DNA from: Phenylobacterium sp. J367
Lineage (GTDB): Bacteria; Pseudomonadota; Alphaproteobacteria; Caulobacterales; Caulobacteraceae
Direction of reading: 5' to 3'
NCBI RefSeq assembly: GCF_024699985.1
Contig: NZ_JAJONA010000001.1
Coordinates: forward strand, 2,982,501 to 3,046,500
DNA: 64,000 nt
Part shown: piece after piece, positions 27,498-37,273 of the stretch
Layout of the letters: each line of letters begins with the position of its first letter
Position numbering within the stretch: the stretch's first letter is position 1
Position numbers and translations under genes: made by a program
Notes under the pieces: generated by a model
The model's input: only the letters and a program-made list of their open reading frames with translations
Told to the model about the DNA's origin: nothing
The model's database searches: none

Positions 27498-30418
27498 GTC
27501 GCCTGGTCCTTGCCTGGGGCCTGCCTGGGCTTGCGCAGCGACTGGTGCGCAAGGGCAAGCAGGATCATCACGGTGGCGCCCAGAACCAGGATCAGGACCC
27601 CGAGGTCGAAGGCAAGGGCGCTGGCCAGCGGCGTCTTGCCGAGGACGGGGAGGTCGGCGTAGCGGAAGGCGGAGGTCAGGAATGGCCGTCCGAACAGCCA
27701 GGACGCGCCGCCCGCCAAGGTCGCGATCAGAAGGCCGACGCCGATCCAGGCGGCCGGCCTGATCTCCAGCCGCCGCTCAACCCAGCGCGCGCCCGAGGCC
27801 ATGTACTGCAGCACGAAGGCGATGGAGAGCGCGACGCCAGCGGCGAACCCTCCGCCCGGCAGATCGTGACCGCGCAGAAAGAGGTGGACGGCGAACAGGA
27901 TGACGAAGGGGAACATCCAGCGCATCACCACCTGCGGCACCAGCATGGTCTCGCGCAGGGTGTCGCCTTCCGAGCGGTCGGCGCGTCGCCGGTCGGCCGC
28001 GGCTTGGATGCGCTTCTGATGGGGCTCGGGAAGGGTGTCGCCGTAGGGACGAAAGCGCCTCAGGAGGACGAAAACCGTCAGGCCCACGATCCCAAGCACC
28101 GCGATCTCGCCAAAGGTGTCGAAGGCCCGGAAGTCGACGAGGATCACATTCACCAGGTTGCGCCCGCCGGCTTCGGCGTACGCCTGCTCCACGAAGTAGC
28201 TGGAGGCGCCATCGCGGGCCGCGGCGCTGATCATGACGGCGTAGGCCGCGGCGGACAGACAAGCTCCGGCCGCCGCCGCGATAACGAGGTCGATGCGCCG
28301 CCGGCGCCGGGAGATCCTCTGCAGGGGCTCTGGAGAAGGGATGGACGGCAGGCGCTTCGGCAACCATCGCAGTCCCAACAACAGCAGCACGGTCGTGACG
28401 ATTTCCACAAGCAGCTGGGTCATGGCCAGGTCGGGAGCGGAAAGCCACAGGAAGGAAAGACAGCTGACGAGCCCCGCGCCGCCCATCAGGACCACCGCGG
28501 CCAGCCTGTGATACTTGGCCTGCCACGCAGCCCCGACCGCACAGGCGCCCCCCACCAGCCATAGCAGGGCGAAGGCCAGGTCACCGCCGGAGGGCGCCGC
28601 GAGCGTGACCGTCGCGAACTTCGCGCCCCCCGCGCCTATGGCAGCGAGGACGCCGAACGCCATGGTCGCCAGGACGATGATGCGGAGCTGACGTTGGACA
28701 CCTTGCGCCCCGAAAGTCCCCACCGCCGCCTCCGCGGTCCGGAAGAGGCCGGTCATGGCCTTTTCGAACAGATAGCCGCCGTTCAGCCATCGGACCGCCA
28801 GGGGCCCGCCCGGCCCGCCGCCTTCGATGCGACGGCGGAAGACGGCGTATAGAACGATGCCGGCCGCCAGCGCCGAGAAACTGAGCAGCAGCGGGAGGTT
28901 GAACCCGTGCCAGATGGCGAGACTGTACTCAGGAAGGTCGAAGCCCACGACCGCCACGGCGGCGCTCCGGAGGAATGGCCCCAGCGTCACGGCGGGAAAG
29001 ATCCCCACCAGCAGGCAAAGGAGCACCAGGATCTCCACCGGCCGCCGCATCCACACGGGGGGCTCGTGAGGGGTGCGGTCCAGGCCAGTCGGCGCCGGCC
29101 CGAAGAAGGTCGCGTGGATGAAACGCAGCGAGTAGAGCACGCTGAAGGCGCTGGCGGTCGTCGCCAGCACCGGCAGGGCGAGCGCCAGCGGGTGGCGCTC
29201 CGCCCCGGCCACGGCCTCCGCCAGGAACATCTCCTTCGAGAGGAAGCCGTTCAGCAGAGGCACCCCGGCCATGGCTGCGGCCGCAACCATGGCCAGCGTC
29301 GCCGACATGGGCATGTAGCGGTAGAGGCCGCTCAGCTTGCGCATGTCCCGGGTCCCGGCCTCATGGTCGATGATCCCCGCGGCCATGAACAGCGAGGCCT
29401 TGAACGTCGCGTGGTTGACCACATGGAAGATGGCGGCGATCGCCCCGAGTTCGCTGCCGAGCCCCAGCAGGAGCACGATGAGCCCGAGGTGGCTGATCGT
29501 CGAGTAGGCCAGCAGCCCCTTGAGGTCGTGCTGGAAGATGGCCGTCCACGCGCCAATGAGCAGGGTCAGCAGTCCGGCGCCGCCCACCAGTGTCAGCCAC
29601 ATCTGCGTTTCGCCGAACACCGGCCAGAAGCGGATCAGCAGGAAGATGCCGGCCTTCACCAACGTGGCCGAATGCAGGTAGGCGCTGACCGGCGTCGGTG
29701 CGGCCATGGCGCGAGGCAGCCAAAAGTGGAATGGGAATTGGGCGCTCTTGGTCATGGCGCCCACCAGGATCAAGGCGAGGGCGAGCGGGTGCCGGGGGTC
29801 GGCCAGTACGATGTCGCGGGCGTCTAGGACCGTATCGAGATCGTAACTGCCGACGATCTGGCCCAGCACGACCACGCCCACCAGCAGCGCCAGCCCGCCA
29901 GCGGCTGTGACGGTCAGGGCCATGCGCGCGCCGTCGCGAGCGAGGCGGTTCTGGTTCCAATAGCCGATAAGGAGGAACGAAAAGAGGCTGGTCAATTCCC
30001 AGAAAACGACCAGCTGGATCAGGTTGCCGGACAGCACCAGACCCTGCATTGACCCCATGAAGGCCAGCAGGAAGGAAAAGAACCGCGGGACCGGGTCCTT
30101 GGGCGACATGTAGTAGCGCGCGTAGAGGACGACGAGGGCCCCGATGCCCAGCACCAGAGCGCTGAAAAGCCAGGACAAGCCGTCGAGGCGCAGCACGACC
30201 TGGACCCCCAGAGACGGCAGCCAGGCGATGTCCAGTCGCAGAATCTCGCCGTCCTGGAACAGGGGCCACAGGAATCCGAGGCAGATCACGTTCACCAGGG
30301 CCACGGCCCAGGACAGAAGCGCAGCGGACGTCCGGGCGTGCCTTGGTAGTCCGGCAGCCGCAAGAGCCCCGAGAAATGGCAGGGCCACGACGACGAAGAG
30401 GAGCAGGCTCACGGACAT
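27494..30418 (-). CDS. Mrp antiporter subunit A fused with subunit B
   Basis: Fusion protein of 974 residues at the head of the operon. Residues 1-600 are the NuoL-like MrpA core, with VVFWELTSLFSFLLIGYWN near 131, KSAQFPFHFWLPRAMAAPTPVSAYLHSATLVKAG near 222 and LLNGFLSKEMFLAEA near 385. The C-terminal 350 residues include the MrpB part (LVPQVVMRWMFPFVILFAVHLFLRGHDLPGGGFAAG). The A-B fusion is common in proteobacterial group 2 Mrp operons. It exports Na+ or other monovalent cations in exchange for protons as part of the whole complex. Confidence 0.94.
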   Translation of the reverse strand: MSVSLLLFVVVALPFLGALAAAGLPRHARTSAALLSWAVALVNVICLGFLWPLFQDGEILRLDIAWLPSLGVQVVLRLDGLSWLFSALVLGIGALVVLYARYYMSPKDPVPRFFSFLLAFMGSMQGLVLSGNLIQLVVFWELTSLFSFLLIGYWNQNRLARDGARMALTVTAAGGLALLVGVVVLGQIVGSYDLDTVLDARDIVLADPRHPLALALILVGAMTKSAQFPFHFWLPRAMAAPTPVSAYLHSATLVKAGIFLLIRFWPVFGETQMWLTLVGGAGLLTLLIGAWTAIFQHDLKGLLAYSTISHLGLIVLLLGLGSELGAIAAIFHVVNHATFKASLFMAAGIIDHEAGTRDMRKLSGLYRYMPMSATLAMVAAAAMAGVPLLNGFLSKEMFLAEAVAGAERHPLALALPVLATTASAFSVLYSLRFIHATFFGPAPTGLDRTPHEPPVWMRRPVEILVLLCLLVGIFPAVTLGPFLRSAAVAVVGFDLPEYSLAIWHGFNLPLLLSFSALAAGIVLYAVFRRRIEGGGPGGPLAVRWLNGGYLFEKAMTGLFRTAEAAVGTFGAQGVQRQLRIIVLATMAFGVLAAIGAGGAKFATVTLAAPSGGDLAFALLWLVGGACAVGAAWQAKYHRLAAVVLMGGAGLVSCLSFLWLSAPDLAMTQLLVEIVTTVLLLLGLRWLPKRLPSIPSPEPLQRISRRRRRIDLVIAAAAGACLSAAAYAVMISAAARDGASSYFVEQAYAEAGGRNLVNVILVDFRAFDTFGEIAVLGIVGLTVFVLLRRFRPYGDTLPEPHQKRIQAAADRRRADRSEGDTLRETMLVPQVVMRWMFPFVILFAVHLFLRGHDLPGGGFAAGVALSIAFVLQYMASGARWVERRLEIRPAAWIGVGLLIATLAGGASWLFGRPFLTSAFRYADLPVLGKTPLASALAFDLGVLILVLGATVMILLALAHQSLRKPRQAPGKDQAT

Positions 30419-30918
30419 CTGCGGTGGTCGCGCTCCAGGGTCGAGGCCGCGGCCTGGGTGAGGTCGGCACGCTGGAGGTCCGCGGTCGGTTCACAGCAGA
30501 CGCCAAACGGTTGAATGGACACTGTCCCCGGCGCCGTTCCAAGCGGCGCACCATCGAAGCAGTTTCGGAAGTTCGCAGCACCTGCGTCAAGCTGCGCGGT
30601 CAGGATTCTTCAGCCGCGCGGGGTCCGCCCGGCCAGCTTGAAGCACAGGCCCTCTCAACAGCGGCTTTTGACGCAATGCCGACCGGCGGGCGCCCCTCGC
30701 ACACGTACCGTCGGGGTTGGCCGTCTCGTTGATGGAGAACCTCGGCGCGCGGACGGTTCAGCGCGAAACGGCAAGTCGGCTCCCGCAGTCGGCCTCGGAT
30801 GAGGCTCTGCGGATCGGGAGCGCCCGCGAAGGCCTGCTGGCGCGCAGCGGCTGCAGCCGAGAACCCGACCAGCGCCGCAAACGTTCTGTGAAAGGTGAAG
30901 TTGGTTAGCGGAGCTCAC
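30419..30918. other. Intergenic region upstream of the mrp operon
   Basis: About 500 bases with no convincing gene on either strand; open frames here have aberrant Arg/Pro-rich composition. It should contain the leftward mrp promoter. I recognise no riboswitch or clear operator. Confidence 0.5.
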
Positions 30919-31080
30919 ATGGCCGGCAGCAAGGATCCCGTAACCCGTCGGCGGCCCATTACCATGATCCTGATCGCCGTCGCGTTCGCGATCGCGGGGA
31001 CCGTGGCGTTCCTCCTCTATGACGCGAACCGCCCGCCTGCACTGGACGGGCCGCCGTCAGCGACGTCGGCCGCCAGATAG
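30919..31080 (+). CDS. Small single-pass membrane protein, hypothetical
   Basis: A 53-residue protein with a basic N-terminus (GSKDPVTRRRP), one clear hydrophobic helix at residues 14-33 (ITMILIAVAFAIAGTVAFLL) and a short polar tail rich in Pro and Ala. GGAG at 30909-30912 precedes ATG 30919 by 6 bases. No family is recognised; similar short proteins occur widely in alphaproteobacteria. Confidence 0.5.
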   Translation: MAGSKDPVTRRRPITMILIAVAFAIAGTVAFLLYDANRPPALDGPPSATSAAR

Positions 31081-31467
31081 GCGAGGAACTGTTGGGGTGA
31101 CCGTCCGGGCGCCGGCGCAATGCCGCTTAGAGGATCTTCGCCAGACGCTTCGGCGTCGCCTTCGAGAACGCGCCGGCCAGCAAGCGTAGGGCGACCACGA
31201 GGCCGACCACATCCAAGGCGTCCGGATCGGCGAGGCCGGCGGGCGCAGAAGGACGGACGGCCGCGACCGCCGTTCCATCTGCTCGGAACGCTGCGAAAGG
31301 ACGGGCGAAGACCGCGGTCCATGACGGTCCCCCGGGAAGCGTCGCCCTTTTCCGACGCGGCCGCGGCCTGTGCGGGAAAAGGCCCGTCGAACCGGCCGGC
31401 TCCTGCCCCTCGCGCGGCGGCCACGGGCCGCGCGGTGTCGAGCCCGACAGCCGCCGCGAACACCCCC
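31081..31467. other. Region without a clear gene
   Basis: No complete gene is seen. On the minus strand the end of one frame (31127-31210) reads like a short hydrophobic C-terminus (VVGLVVALRLLAGAFSKAT) without a recognisable upstream part. It could be a relic of a membrane protein, but support is weak. Confidence 0.35.
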
Positions 31468-31860
31468 TCAAAGCATCCAGTACGGCCGCGCCCCGTAGGG
31501 TTCGTAGAAGGCGTAGATGGCGTCGCGCACCGAGCTGTCGTCCCAGCCAATGAGGTCCTCGCGGCGGATTCCGGGCGCCTCCGCAAGTTGGTCCGACTCG
31601 CACGGGATCACATATCCACGCCGTTCCACGTCATAGCGGAGCATGCGCCACGGCACCGGATGGTAGTCAGCCCCAAGACCGAGGAAGCCGCCAAAGCTGA
31701 GAATAGCATAGGCTACCTCGCCGCCCACCTTCTCGAGCGCCACGTCCTCGATCTTGCCAAGCTTGTCGCCCGACGGACTGTAGACATCGGCGCCGCTCAC
31801 GCGGCCTGCCGGGATAAGTGGATGCTCCGGCGCTGCCGACCGGGTTGCGCGATCGGTCAC
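31468..31860 (-). CDS. PRC-barrel domain protein
   Basis: A 130-residue soluble protein with one PRC-barrel domain at residues 15-85. It starts IPAGRVSGADVYSPSGDKLGKIEDVALEK and continues AILSFGGFLGLGADYHPVPW, the classic pattern of this family. The remainder reads YVIPCESDQLAEAPGI and ends with an aromatic-rich tail. Such proteins bind RNA or other proteins and are often stress- or envelope-related; the exact role is unknown. No operon partner on this strand. Confidence 0.85.
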   Translation of the reverse strand: MTDRATRSAAPEHPLIPAGRVSGADVYSPSGDKLGKIEDVALEKVGGEVAYAILSFGGFLGLGADYHPVPWRMLRYDVERRGYVIPCESDQLAEAPGIRREDLIGWDDSSVRDAIYAFYEPYGARPYWML

Positions 31861-32627
31861 GGATGGCGTTTGGATTGTTCGCTCATGTTCGTCTCCTTCT
31901 CACTTCTACGATGGTTCTGGCTCCCGGGTGTTCACCGCGAGCTGATGGACCTCGCGCACCGGCAGGATCTTGAGGAAGTGCGCTCCGAGTTTCGAACGGC
32001 TCCGCCTTATCGGCGCCGCCGACCCGTTCAACCAAGCGACGGATTGGGCGGGCGGGACGATCGACGCTACCTCGCCGGCGCGAGCGGTCACGAGCCGAAC
32101 GACGGAGCCGTCCTGAGGCAGCTTCACCGGAGCGACCGCGCCAAGAGCATTCGGGCCTGCCCAGCCGCCCCGGCTTGACCTGGTTGACTGATCTGCGTCG
32201 CCGCGTCGTCCCACCGCAGTCCTGAGGCTGCGGGACCGACATGCCAGAACGCACATGGGTTCGCCGGCGACTGCGTCTGCACGAAGCGACTGCCCCGCCC
32301 TGGCCGGAGATCTCATCGGGGTGCTGTTGTCAGGGGCCTCGGTGCGTTGGGCGCGTGGGCCATGTGCTGGAGGAAATCGAAATTGCACGCAAGCGGGAGG
32401 CGTTGACTTCAGCTTCAAGACGAAGACCGGCCCGACCGGGGAGAACCGGGCCAAGGTCGCTAGCACGGTCTCTCGCCTGGTCTCCTGATGGCAAAGGCTG
32501 CCTGGCGAGGGTGGCGATCTCAATGTCAGCTTCTGGGCCGGCCTCCAACGTCCGCTTGTGGCGCCCATCGGCCGTGCTGCGCCTGAGCCCGGCCGCCCTC
32601 TGCGCGCGGCGGGACGCGGCGGCGCGG
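31861..32627. other. Region without a clear gene
   Basis: About 770 bases upstream of the PRC-barrel gene. Several long frames cross it on both strands but all have biased Arg/Pro/Ser composition and no recognisable domain. The right-hand edge meets a strong hairpin. Confidence 0.45.
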
Positions 32628-32660
32628 ATGCGGGACGCCGACTCGGTCGGCGTCCCGCAT
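32628..32660. terminator. Perfect 15-bp stem hairpin, likely terminator
   Basis: ATGCGGGACGCCGAC and its exact complement enclose the 3-base loop TCG. It starts 14 bases beyond the stop of the small secreted protein gene on the minus strand. There is no U tract, so termination is inferred from position and stability. Confidence 0.65.
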
Positions 32661-32674
32661 CGGTGCTCGATGAC

Positions 32675-32972
32675 CTACTTCTTGAAGGAGCTGAGGTTAC
32701 CGGGCGCGGCCTGGTCGGAGATCCTTGCGGGTGCGGTCTTGTCGGGGGGCCTTGGTGAGCGGGCCCATGAGAAGCACCCGCTTGTCGGCGTCCGCCTTGG
32801 CGCGGACGAGCTTGCCCTTCACGCATCCGTTGGGCGTGTAGTGGTGGTCGGGCGGTCCCCAGATCCGGGTGCATTCCTTGTCGAGTTCGGCCTGGGTCAT
32901 CGCCGCAGCCGGTGGCGCGGCGAGGGCTCCGAGGGCCAGCGCAGCGCCAAGCGCCATGATCGCGTTCTTCAT
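32675..32972 (-). CDS. Small secreted protein, hypothetical (frameshift)
   Basis: A protein of 98 residues after repair. Residues 1-24 form a Sec signal peptide (MKNAIMALGAALALGALAAP, cleavage near AAA). The mature part reads QAELDKECTRIWGPPDHHYT followed by NGCVKGKLVRAKADAD, with two cysteines that could form a disulfide. In the raw frame the end is Arg-rich. Removing one base from the G6 run 32744-32749 gives a normal end (SSFKK) at 32675, just before a perfect hairpin. I do not recognise the family. Confidence 0.65.
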
Positions 32973-33136
32973 GTCGTTCTCCGATCCTGCCTGGGCTGGC
33001 CCCGTCGTCCGGCGCTGGCCCGTGTGAGGACCTGTCGCGACGGGGCGCTGACCGGTTCAAATTCTCAGGCCGGCCGTGGCCATTGAACCTGGCGCGCTCC
33101 CACCCCCGACCTCTGACGAGACCGTTGGAGAGATCG

Positions 33137-34075
33137 ATGAAGCCCCGCATCCTGAGCCTGTTCGCCGTCCTCCTGGCTCTGGCGGGCGGGGTGGCTGCGG
33201 CCACGCCGTCGGCGGCGCAGGCCGGCCTCAAGAAGACCATCGCCGTCGACAGCTTCGGCGGCGCGGAACTGACGGCAGGAATGGTCGCGGCGGACGGCCT
33301 GACCGCCATGCTGACCGACGTGCTGATCGCCGACGGCCGGTTCGTGGTCGTGGAGCGGGCCGGGCTGGGGGCGATCCAGACCGAGCAGCAGCTCGGCCAG
33401 AGCGGCTCCGCGGGCGGCGAGACCGCCGCGCAGTCCAGCCGGCTGATCGGGGCCGGCCTCCTCGTGCGGGGCGCAATCACCAAGTATAATCCGAACGCCG
33501 GGACCGCGGGCGTCCGGGTTTCCGGGCTGCCAGGCGGCGCCCTGTTGGGCGCCATGGGCGGCGGCCTCCAGAACCGCAAGACCTCGGTGGCGATCTCGCT
33601 CCGGCTGATCGACACCACCACCGGCCAGGTGATCTCCACGGTCGCCGCCGACGGCGTCGCTGCGACGCAGGAAGCCGACGCCGGCCTCGCCAACCGGTCG
33701 GACGGTTCGACCCTCGGCCTCAACGCGCTGAAGGGCACGGCGCTCGGCAAGGCCGTGGAGGACGCCATCAAGAAGGCGGTCGAGCGGATCGCCCTCGACG
33801 CCGGCGCCGTCCCCTGGTCGGGCCTGGTGGTCGAGAGCCGGGGGCCGTCCGTCTACATCAATGCGGGAGCCGATCAGAACGTCGCCCCGGGCATGGTCTT
33901 CGCCATCTATCGGAAGGGCGAGGCGCTGACCGATCCCGGCACCGGGACCGTGCTCGACGTGGAGATGACCCGGCTCGGGCGCATCCGCGTGGACACCGTG
34001 CGCGAGAAGGTCTCGGTGGCGAGCCTGGTGGACGGCCAGGCGCCGGCCCGCGGCGACCTGCTGCGCGCGGAATAG
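33137..34075 (+). CDS. CsgG-family outer-membrane secretion/assembly-like protein
   Basis: A 312-residue protein with a Sec signal peptide (residues 1-30, ending PSAAQA). The CsgG-type core starts KTIAVDSFGGAELTAG, then LTDVLIADGRFVVVERAGLG, LLVRGAITKYNP and SVAISLRLIDTTTGQVIST. A C-terminal region of about 90 residues (SGLVVESRGPSVYINAGADQ to the end) follows the core. No lipobox cysteine is present, unlike E. coli CsgG, so it may not be a lipoprotein. GGAG lies 6 bases before ATG 33137; the upstream in-frame start is less likely. It is followed 45 bases later by a DUF11 protein, probably co-transcribed. Caulobacter HfaB is a related holdfast-anchor protein, which hints at surface attachment. 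Confidence 0.82.
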   Translation: MKPRILSLFAVLLALAGGVAAATPSAAQAGLKKTIAVDSFGGAELTAGMVAADGLTAMLTDVLIADGRFVVVERAGLGAIQTEQQLGQSGSAGGETAAQSSRLIGAGLLVRGAITKYNPNAGTAGVRVSGLPGGALLGAMGGGLQNRKTSVAISLRLIDTTTGQVISTVAADGVAATQEADAGLANRSDGSTLGLNALKGTALGKAVEDAIKKAVERIALDAGAVPWSGLVVESRGPSVYINAGADQNVAPGMVFAIYRKGEALTDPGTGTVLDVEMTRLGRIRVDTVREKVSVASLVDGQAPARGDLLRAE

Positions 34076-34120
34076 GCCCGCGCCTCCACCCCGACATCCA
34101 GCCTTCCCGGGAGCCCTGTC

Positions 34121-35923
34121 ATGGCCGCCTTCCGCCTGCCCGTCGCCTGCGCGGCGATCCTGACGCTCGCCGCCGCGGGCGCGCCGATGGCCCAGCCGGC
34201 CGGCAAGTCCGCCGTCGACGACGTCCGCGGGCCCGGCGTCCGGCGCGCCGACCTTTCGGTGCGTTACAGCGGTCCGACGGCGGTCACCGCGGGCGATCCG
34301 GCCCGGTTCACGGTGATGGTCGCCAACCGTGGTCCCGCGGGCGTCGGTTCAGGGGAGGTGCAGGTCTCCGGCGGTCTGCCCGATGGCCTGCAGCTGGGGA
34401 ACGCCGGCGGCGCGCGCTGGTCGTGCCGGGTGGCGGGGGCGACATTCACCTGCGCCTACGCCGGCGGCGAGCTGGCGCCGGGTGCGTTGGCGGCCCCGAT
34501 CACCCTGGAGGTGCGGGTCGCGCGGGAGGGGGCGTTCAACCCTTGCGTCCGCGTGACGGGGCCGGGCGAGGACCTGAACCCGGACGACGACCGCGCCTGC
34601 CTTGATGTCCGGGCCAGGTCCGTCATCCGTCCAGCCTTCGACGTCGGCGTCCGCAAGCAGGCGCTCGGCCCGGCGGCGCCGGGGCAGCCCGTCAGGTTCT
34701 CCGTCACCCCCTTCAACAACGGACCCGGCGCGCTCGACGCCTCGAGCGGCGTGCGGGTGGTCGAGCTGCTGCCGCCGGGCTTCACCGGCCCGCTCCTGGC
34801 GAGCGGGGCGGGCTGGATGTGCTCGGGCGCGGGCCGTACGATCACCTGCGACTACGCGGGGCCGCTGGTCATGGCGGGCGGCGCCTTCGCGCCGATCTCG
34901 TTGAGCGCTCAGGCCGGCGGCGGGCCTCGCTTCGAGGCCTGCGCCACGGTGAGCCTTGGCAGGGTGATGGACCGCAATCCGCGGGACAACCGGGCCTGCG
35001 CGCGCGGCGAGCTGGCGGCGCCGGGGCAGTTCGCGGGCCTGAACGTCCGCAAGACCGGCCCGGCGAACCTGCGGCTCGGCGAGTCGGCGCGCTGGACGCT
35101 GGACGCGCGCAACGATGGCGGGGTCGCGATCGGCGCGGCGGATGGGGTGACGCTCACCGACACCCTGCCGACCCAGTTCACGCAGGTGCGGGCCAGCGGC
35201 CTGGGCTGGACCTGCACGGTCTCGTCCGGAACGCCGGCGGTGGTCGGCTGCCGCTATGTCGGCCCGCCGGTCGCGCCGAACGCGCCGCTGCCGCCGGTCA
35301 CGCTGACGGCGATCGCCGGCGGCGAGGGACCGTTCGTGAACTGCACGGACCTGGCGCGGCGGCCGGTCCCCACGGGTCCCATCGGCCCGTCGGAGAGCCG
35401 CGGCTGCTCGGAGGGGCGGGTCCAGCGGCTGGCGCTGCCCTTCGATGTGGGGATCCGCAAGTCCGGGCCATCGGCGGTGTCCGCGGGCCAACGCGTCACC
35501 TACGTGGTGACTCCGCTGAACGCCGCGCCGCAGCCGCTCGACCTGAACCCGCCGCCGTCCAATCCCGTGCCGTTCGTGGAGTATTTTACGGCGGTCGTCA
35601 GGGTGAGCGACACCCTGCCTCCGATGTTCGTCGGTCCGGTCGTCGCCGATGGCGGCCCGGCCTGGACCTGCTCGGTCGCAGGCCTCGCCGTGAGCTGCAC
35701 GCACGGGGGCGGTGTGATCGTCCCGGCCGGCGCGCCGATGCCGCAGATCCGTATCACCGCCACAGCGGCGAAGGCCGGAACCGGCCAGCAGTGCGCAACG
35801 GTCAGCATCGGCGGGGCCTATATCGTCCAGGACCTGGCCCAGGCCAACAACCGGGCCTGCGTCGCCGTGGCCGTGCAGGGCGAGGCGCCCGTGGTCGGCG
35901 ACGGCGGCGCGGTCCGGCGCTGA
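34121..35923 (+). CDS. Secreted protein with four DUF11 repeats
   Basis: A 600-residue exported protein. The signal peptide covers residues 1-25 (MAAFRLPVACAAILTLAAAG). Four Ig-like DUF11 repeats follow, starting near residues 44 (ADLSVRYSGPTAVTAGDPAR), 172 (FDVGVRKQALGPAAPGQPVR), 306 (GLNVRKTGPANLRLGESARW) and 443 (FDVGIRKSGPSAVSAGQRVT). Each repeat carries a W-x-C and later C-x-Y/H pair and ends with N-rAC, so disulfides are likely. No membrane anchor or sorting signal is seen. Such repeats usually build surface or adhesin-like stalks. It follows the CsgG-like gene, which could export or anchor it (inference). Confidence 0.85.
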   Translation: MAAFRLPVACAAILTLAAAGAPMAQPAGKSAVDDVRGPGVRRADLSVRYSGPTAVTAGDPARFTVMVANRGPAGVGSGEVQVSGGLPDGLQLGNAGGARWSCRVAGATFTCAYAGGELAPGALAAPITLEVRVAREGAFNPCVRVTGPGEDLNPDDDRACLDVRARSVIRPAFDVGVRKQALGPAAPGQPVRFSVTPFNNGPGALDASSGVRVVELLPPGFTGPLLASGAGWMCSGAGRTITCDYAGPLVMAGGAFAPISLSAQAGGGPRFEACATVSLGRVMDRNPRDNRACARGELAAPGQFAGLNVRKTGPANLRLGESARWTLDARNDGGVAIGAADGVTLTDTLPTQFTQVRASGLGWTCTVSSGTPAVVGCRYVGPPVAPNAPLPPVTLTAIAGGEGPFVNCTDLARRPVPTGPIGPSESRGCSEGRVQRLALPFDVGIRKSGPSAVSAGQRVTYVVTPLNAAPQPLDLNPPPSNPVPFVEYFTAVVRVSDTLPPMFVGPVVADGGPAWTCSVAGLAVSCTHGGGVIVPAGAPMPQIRITATAAKAGTGQQCATVSIGGAYIVQDLAQANNRACVAVAVQGEAPVVGDGGAVRR

Positions 35924-35930
35924 CGGCGGC

Positions 35931-37273
35931 TCAGCGGACCGGCAGGCGGAAGAGCCCGGCCCCGAAGCGCGGGTCGCGGCCCGGGGCGCCCAGGTCGCGC
36001 GCGGCCTGGACGACGGCGGCCCGCATGGCCGCAGGGTTCCGATCGCGGGCGCAGGCTGGCGTGCGGGCGAGCGCCCCAGAGACGATGGCCGACGCATAGG
36101 ACGATCCTGAAACCCGCCGGTAGCCGCCCGGGACCGCCGCCACCAGGTCGACCCCCAGCGCCGCCACGTCCATCGCCGTGCCTGGTGTCGACCAGGGATA
36201 GGGGGCCAGCCGCACATCGACGGCGGTGACGCCGAGCACCTTCGGGTGCGAGGCCGGGAAGGGCGTCCGCCCGGCGGACCCGCCGTTGCCGGCCGCCGCC
36301 ACGAGACAGATCCCCCGGGCGTCCGCAGCCTCGACCAGCCGGGCCAGCAGGCGGTCCTCGGGACCCCCGAACGAGAGGTTCAGGACGTTCGGCTGCAGCG
36401 CGATCGCCGCGTCGAGCGCCCTCGCCAGATGGCGGGTCTCCGATAGCGGCGGCCCGTCCGGGGCGACCTGGACGAAGGCCACCAGGTTGACCAGCCGGGC
36501 GCCGCGCGCGGTCCCCTGGCGCCCGCCCGGCCGACGATCAGCGAGGCGACGGCCGTGCCGTGGGCCGCCGGCGCCACCGGCGACCGGAAGAACCGCTGCT
36601 GGAGCGCTGCGCCGCGAAAGGCCTCGTGGTCGCCGGCCGCCATGGTGTCGATCATCGCCACGACCCCGGTCGCTGGCTGGGCGGCGTCCAGCCCGTGGAG
36701 GACGAACGCTGCGGGAGGGGCGGAGGCGGACAGCGACTGGTAGCGGTGGTCGGCCTGGGCCCAGGCGACCTCCGGCCGCCGCTCGAGCCGCCGGACCGCC
36801 TCGGCCGGCGTGTCGCCGGGCGGCAGCCGCCCCACGGCCAGGCGCAGGCCGATGGCGGTGAGGGCCGTTGTCTCAGCGAGCTCGACGCCCGCGCCCTTCG
36901 CGGCGGTCCGGGGATCCGCGGTCTCGCGCAGCAGGAAGAGGACCACCCCGGGACTCTCCTGCGGCAGGGCGGCGTCCCGCATCGGCGGCGCGCGCGGCGC
37001 CGGGGCGAGGGGCGGGCCCTCGACGCGCGGTGGCGGGTTCGCCGGCGCAGGCCGGTGCACGGGCGGTGGAGCCACGGGCGTTAGGGGCGTCTTGTGCGGC
37101 GGAGACCGCGAAGACGGCGGGGCGGGCGCGGTCGGCTCGTCCCTGGCGGCGGGCGGGACCGTGGGCGCGACCTTGCCGGGCGGGGGAGCGACGTCGGGGT
37201 GCTGGGCGGCGATCATCGCGCCCGGGAGCAAGCACGCGGCGAGCGCGGCGATCGCCGTCCGGCCGAGGCTCAT
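35931..37273 (-). CDS. Subtilisin-like S8 serine protease, exported (frameshift)
   Basis: A 447-residue protease after repair of one missing base at the C4 run 36513-36516. Residues 1-22 are a signal peptide. Residues 25-105 are Pro-rich and probably an unfolded linker. An inhibitor-like stretch follows (VVLFLLRETADPRTAAKGAG). The catalytic domain has Asp in VVAMIDTMAAGDHEAF, His in AAHGTAVASLIVG, the oxyanion Asn in LVAAAGNGGSAG and Ser in VSGSSYASAIVSGAL. Its ATG overlaps the anti-sigma stop (ATGA), so both are made together. It may process the DUF11 proteins or act on the anti-sigma factor. Confidence 0.86.

Noticed and set aside
31906..33771. 621-residue open frame on the minus strand
   Set aside because: Crosses the small secreted-protein gene and the CsgG-like gene in the wrong frame and has no recognisable domain.
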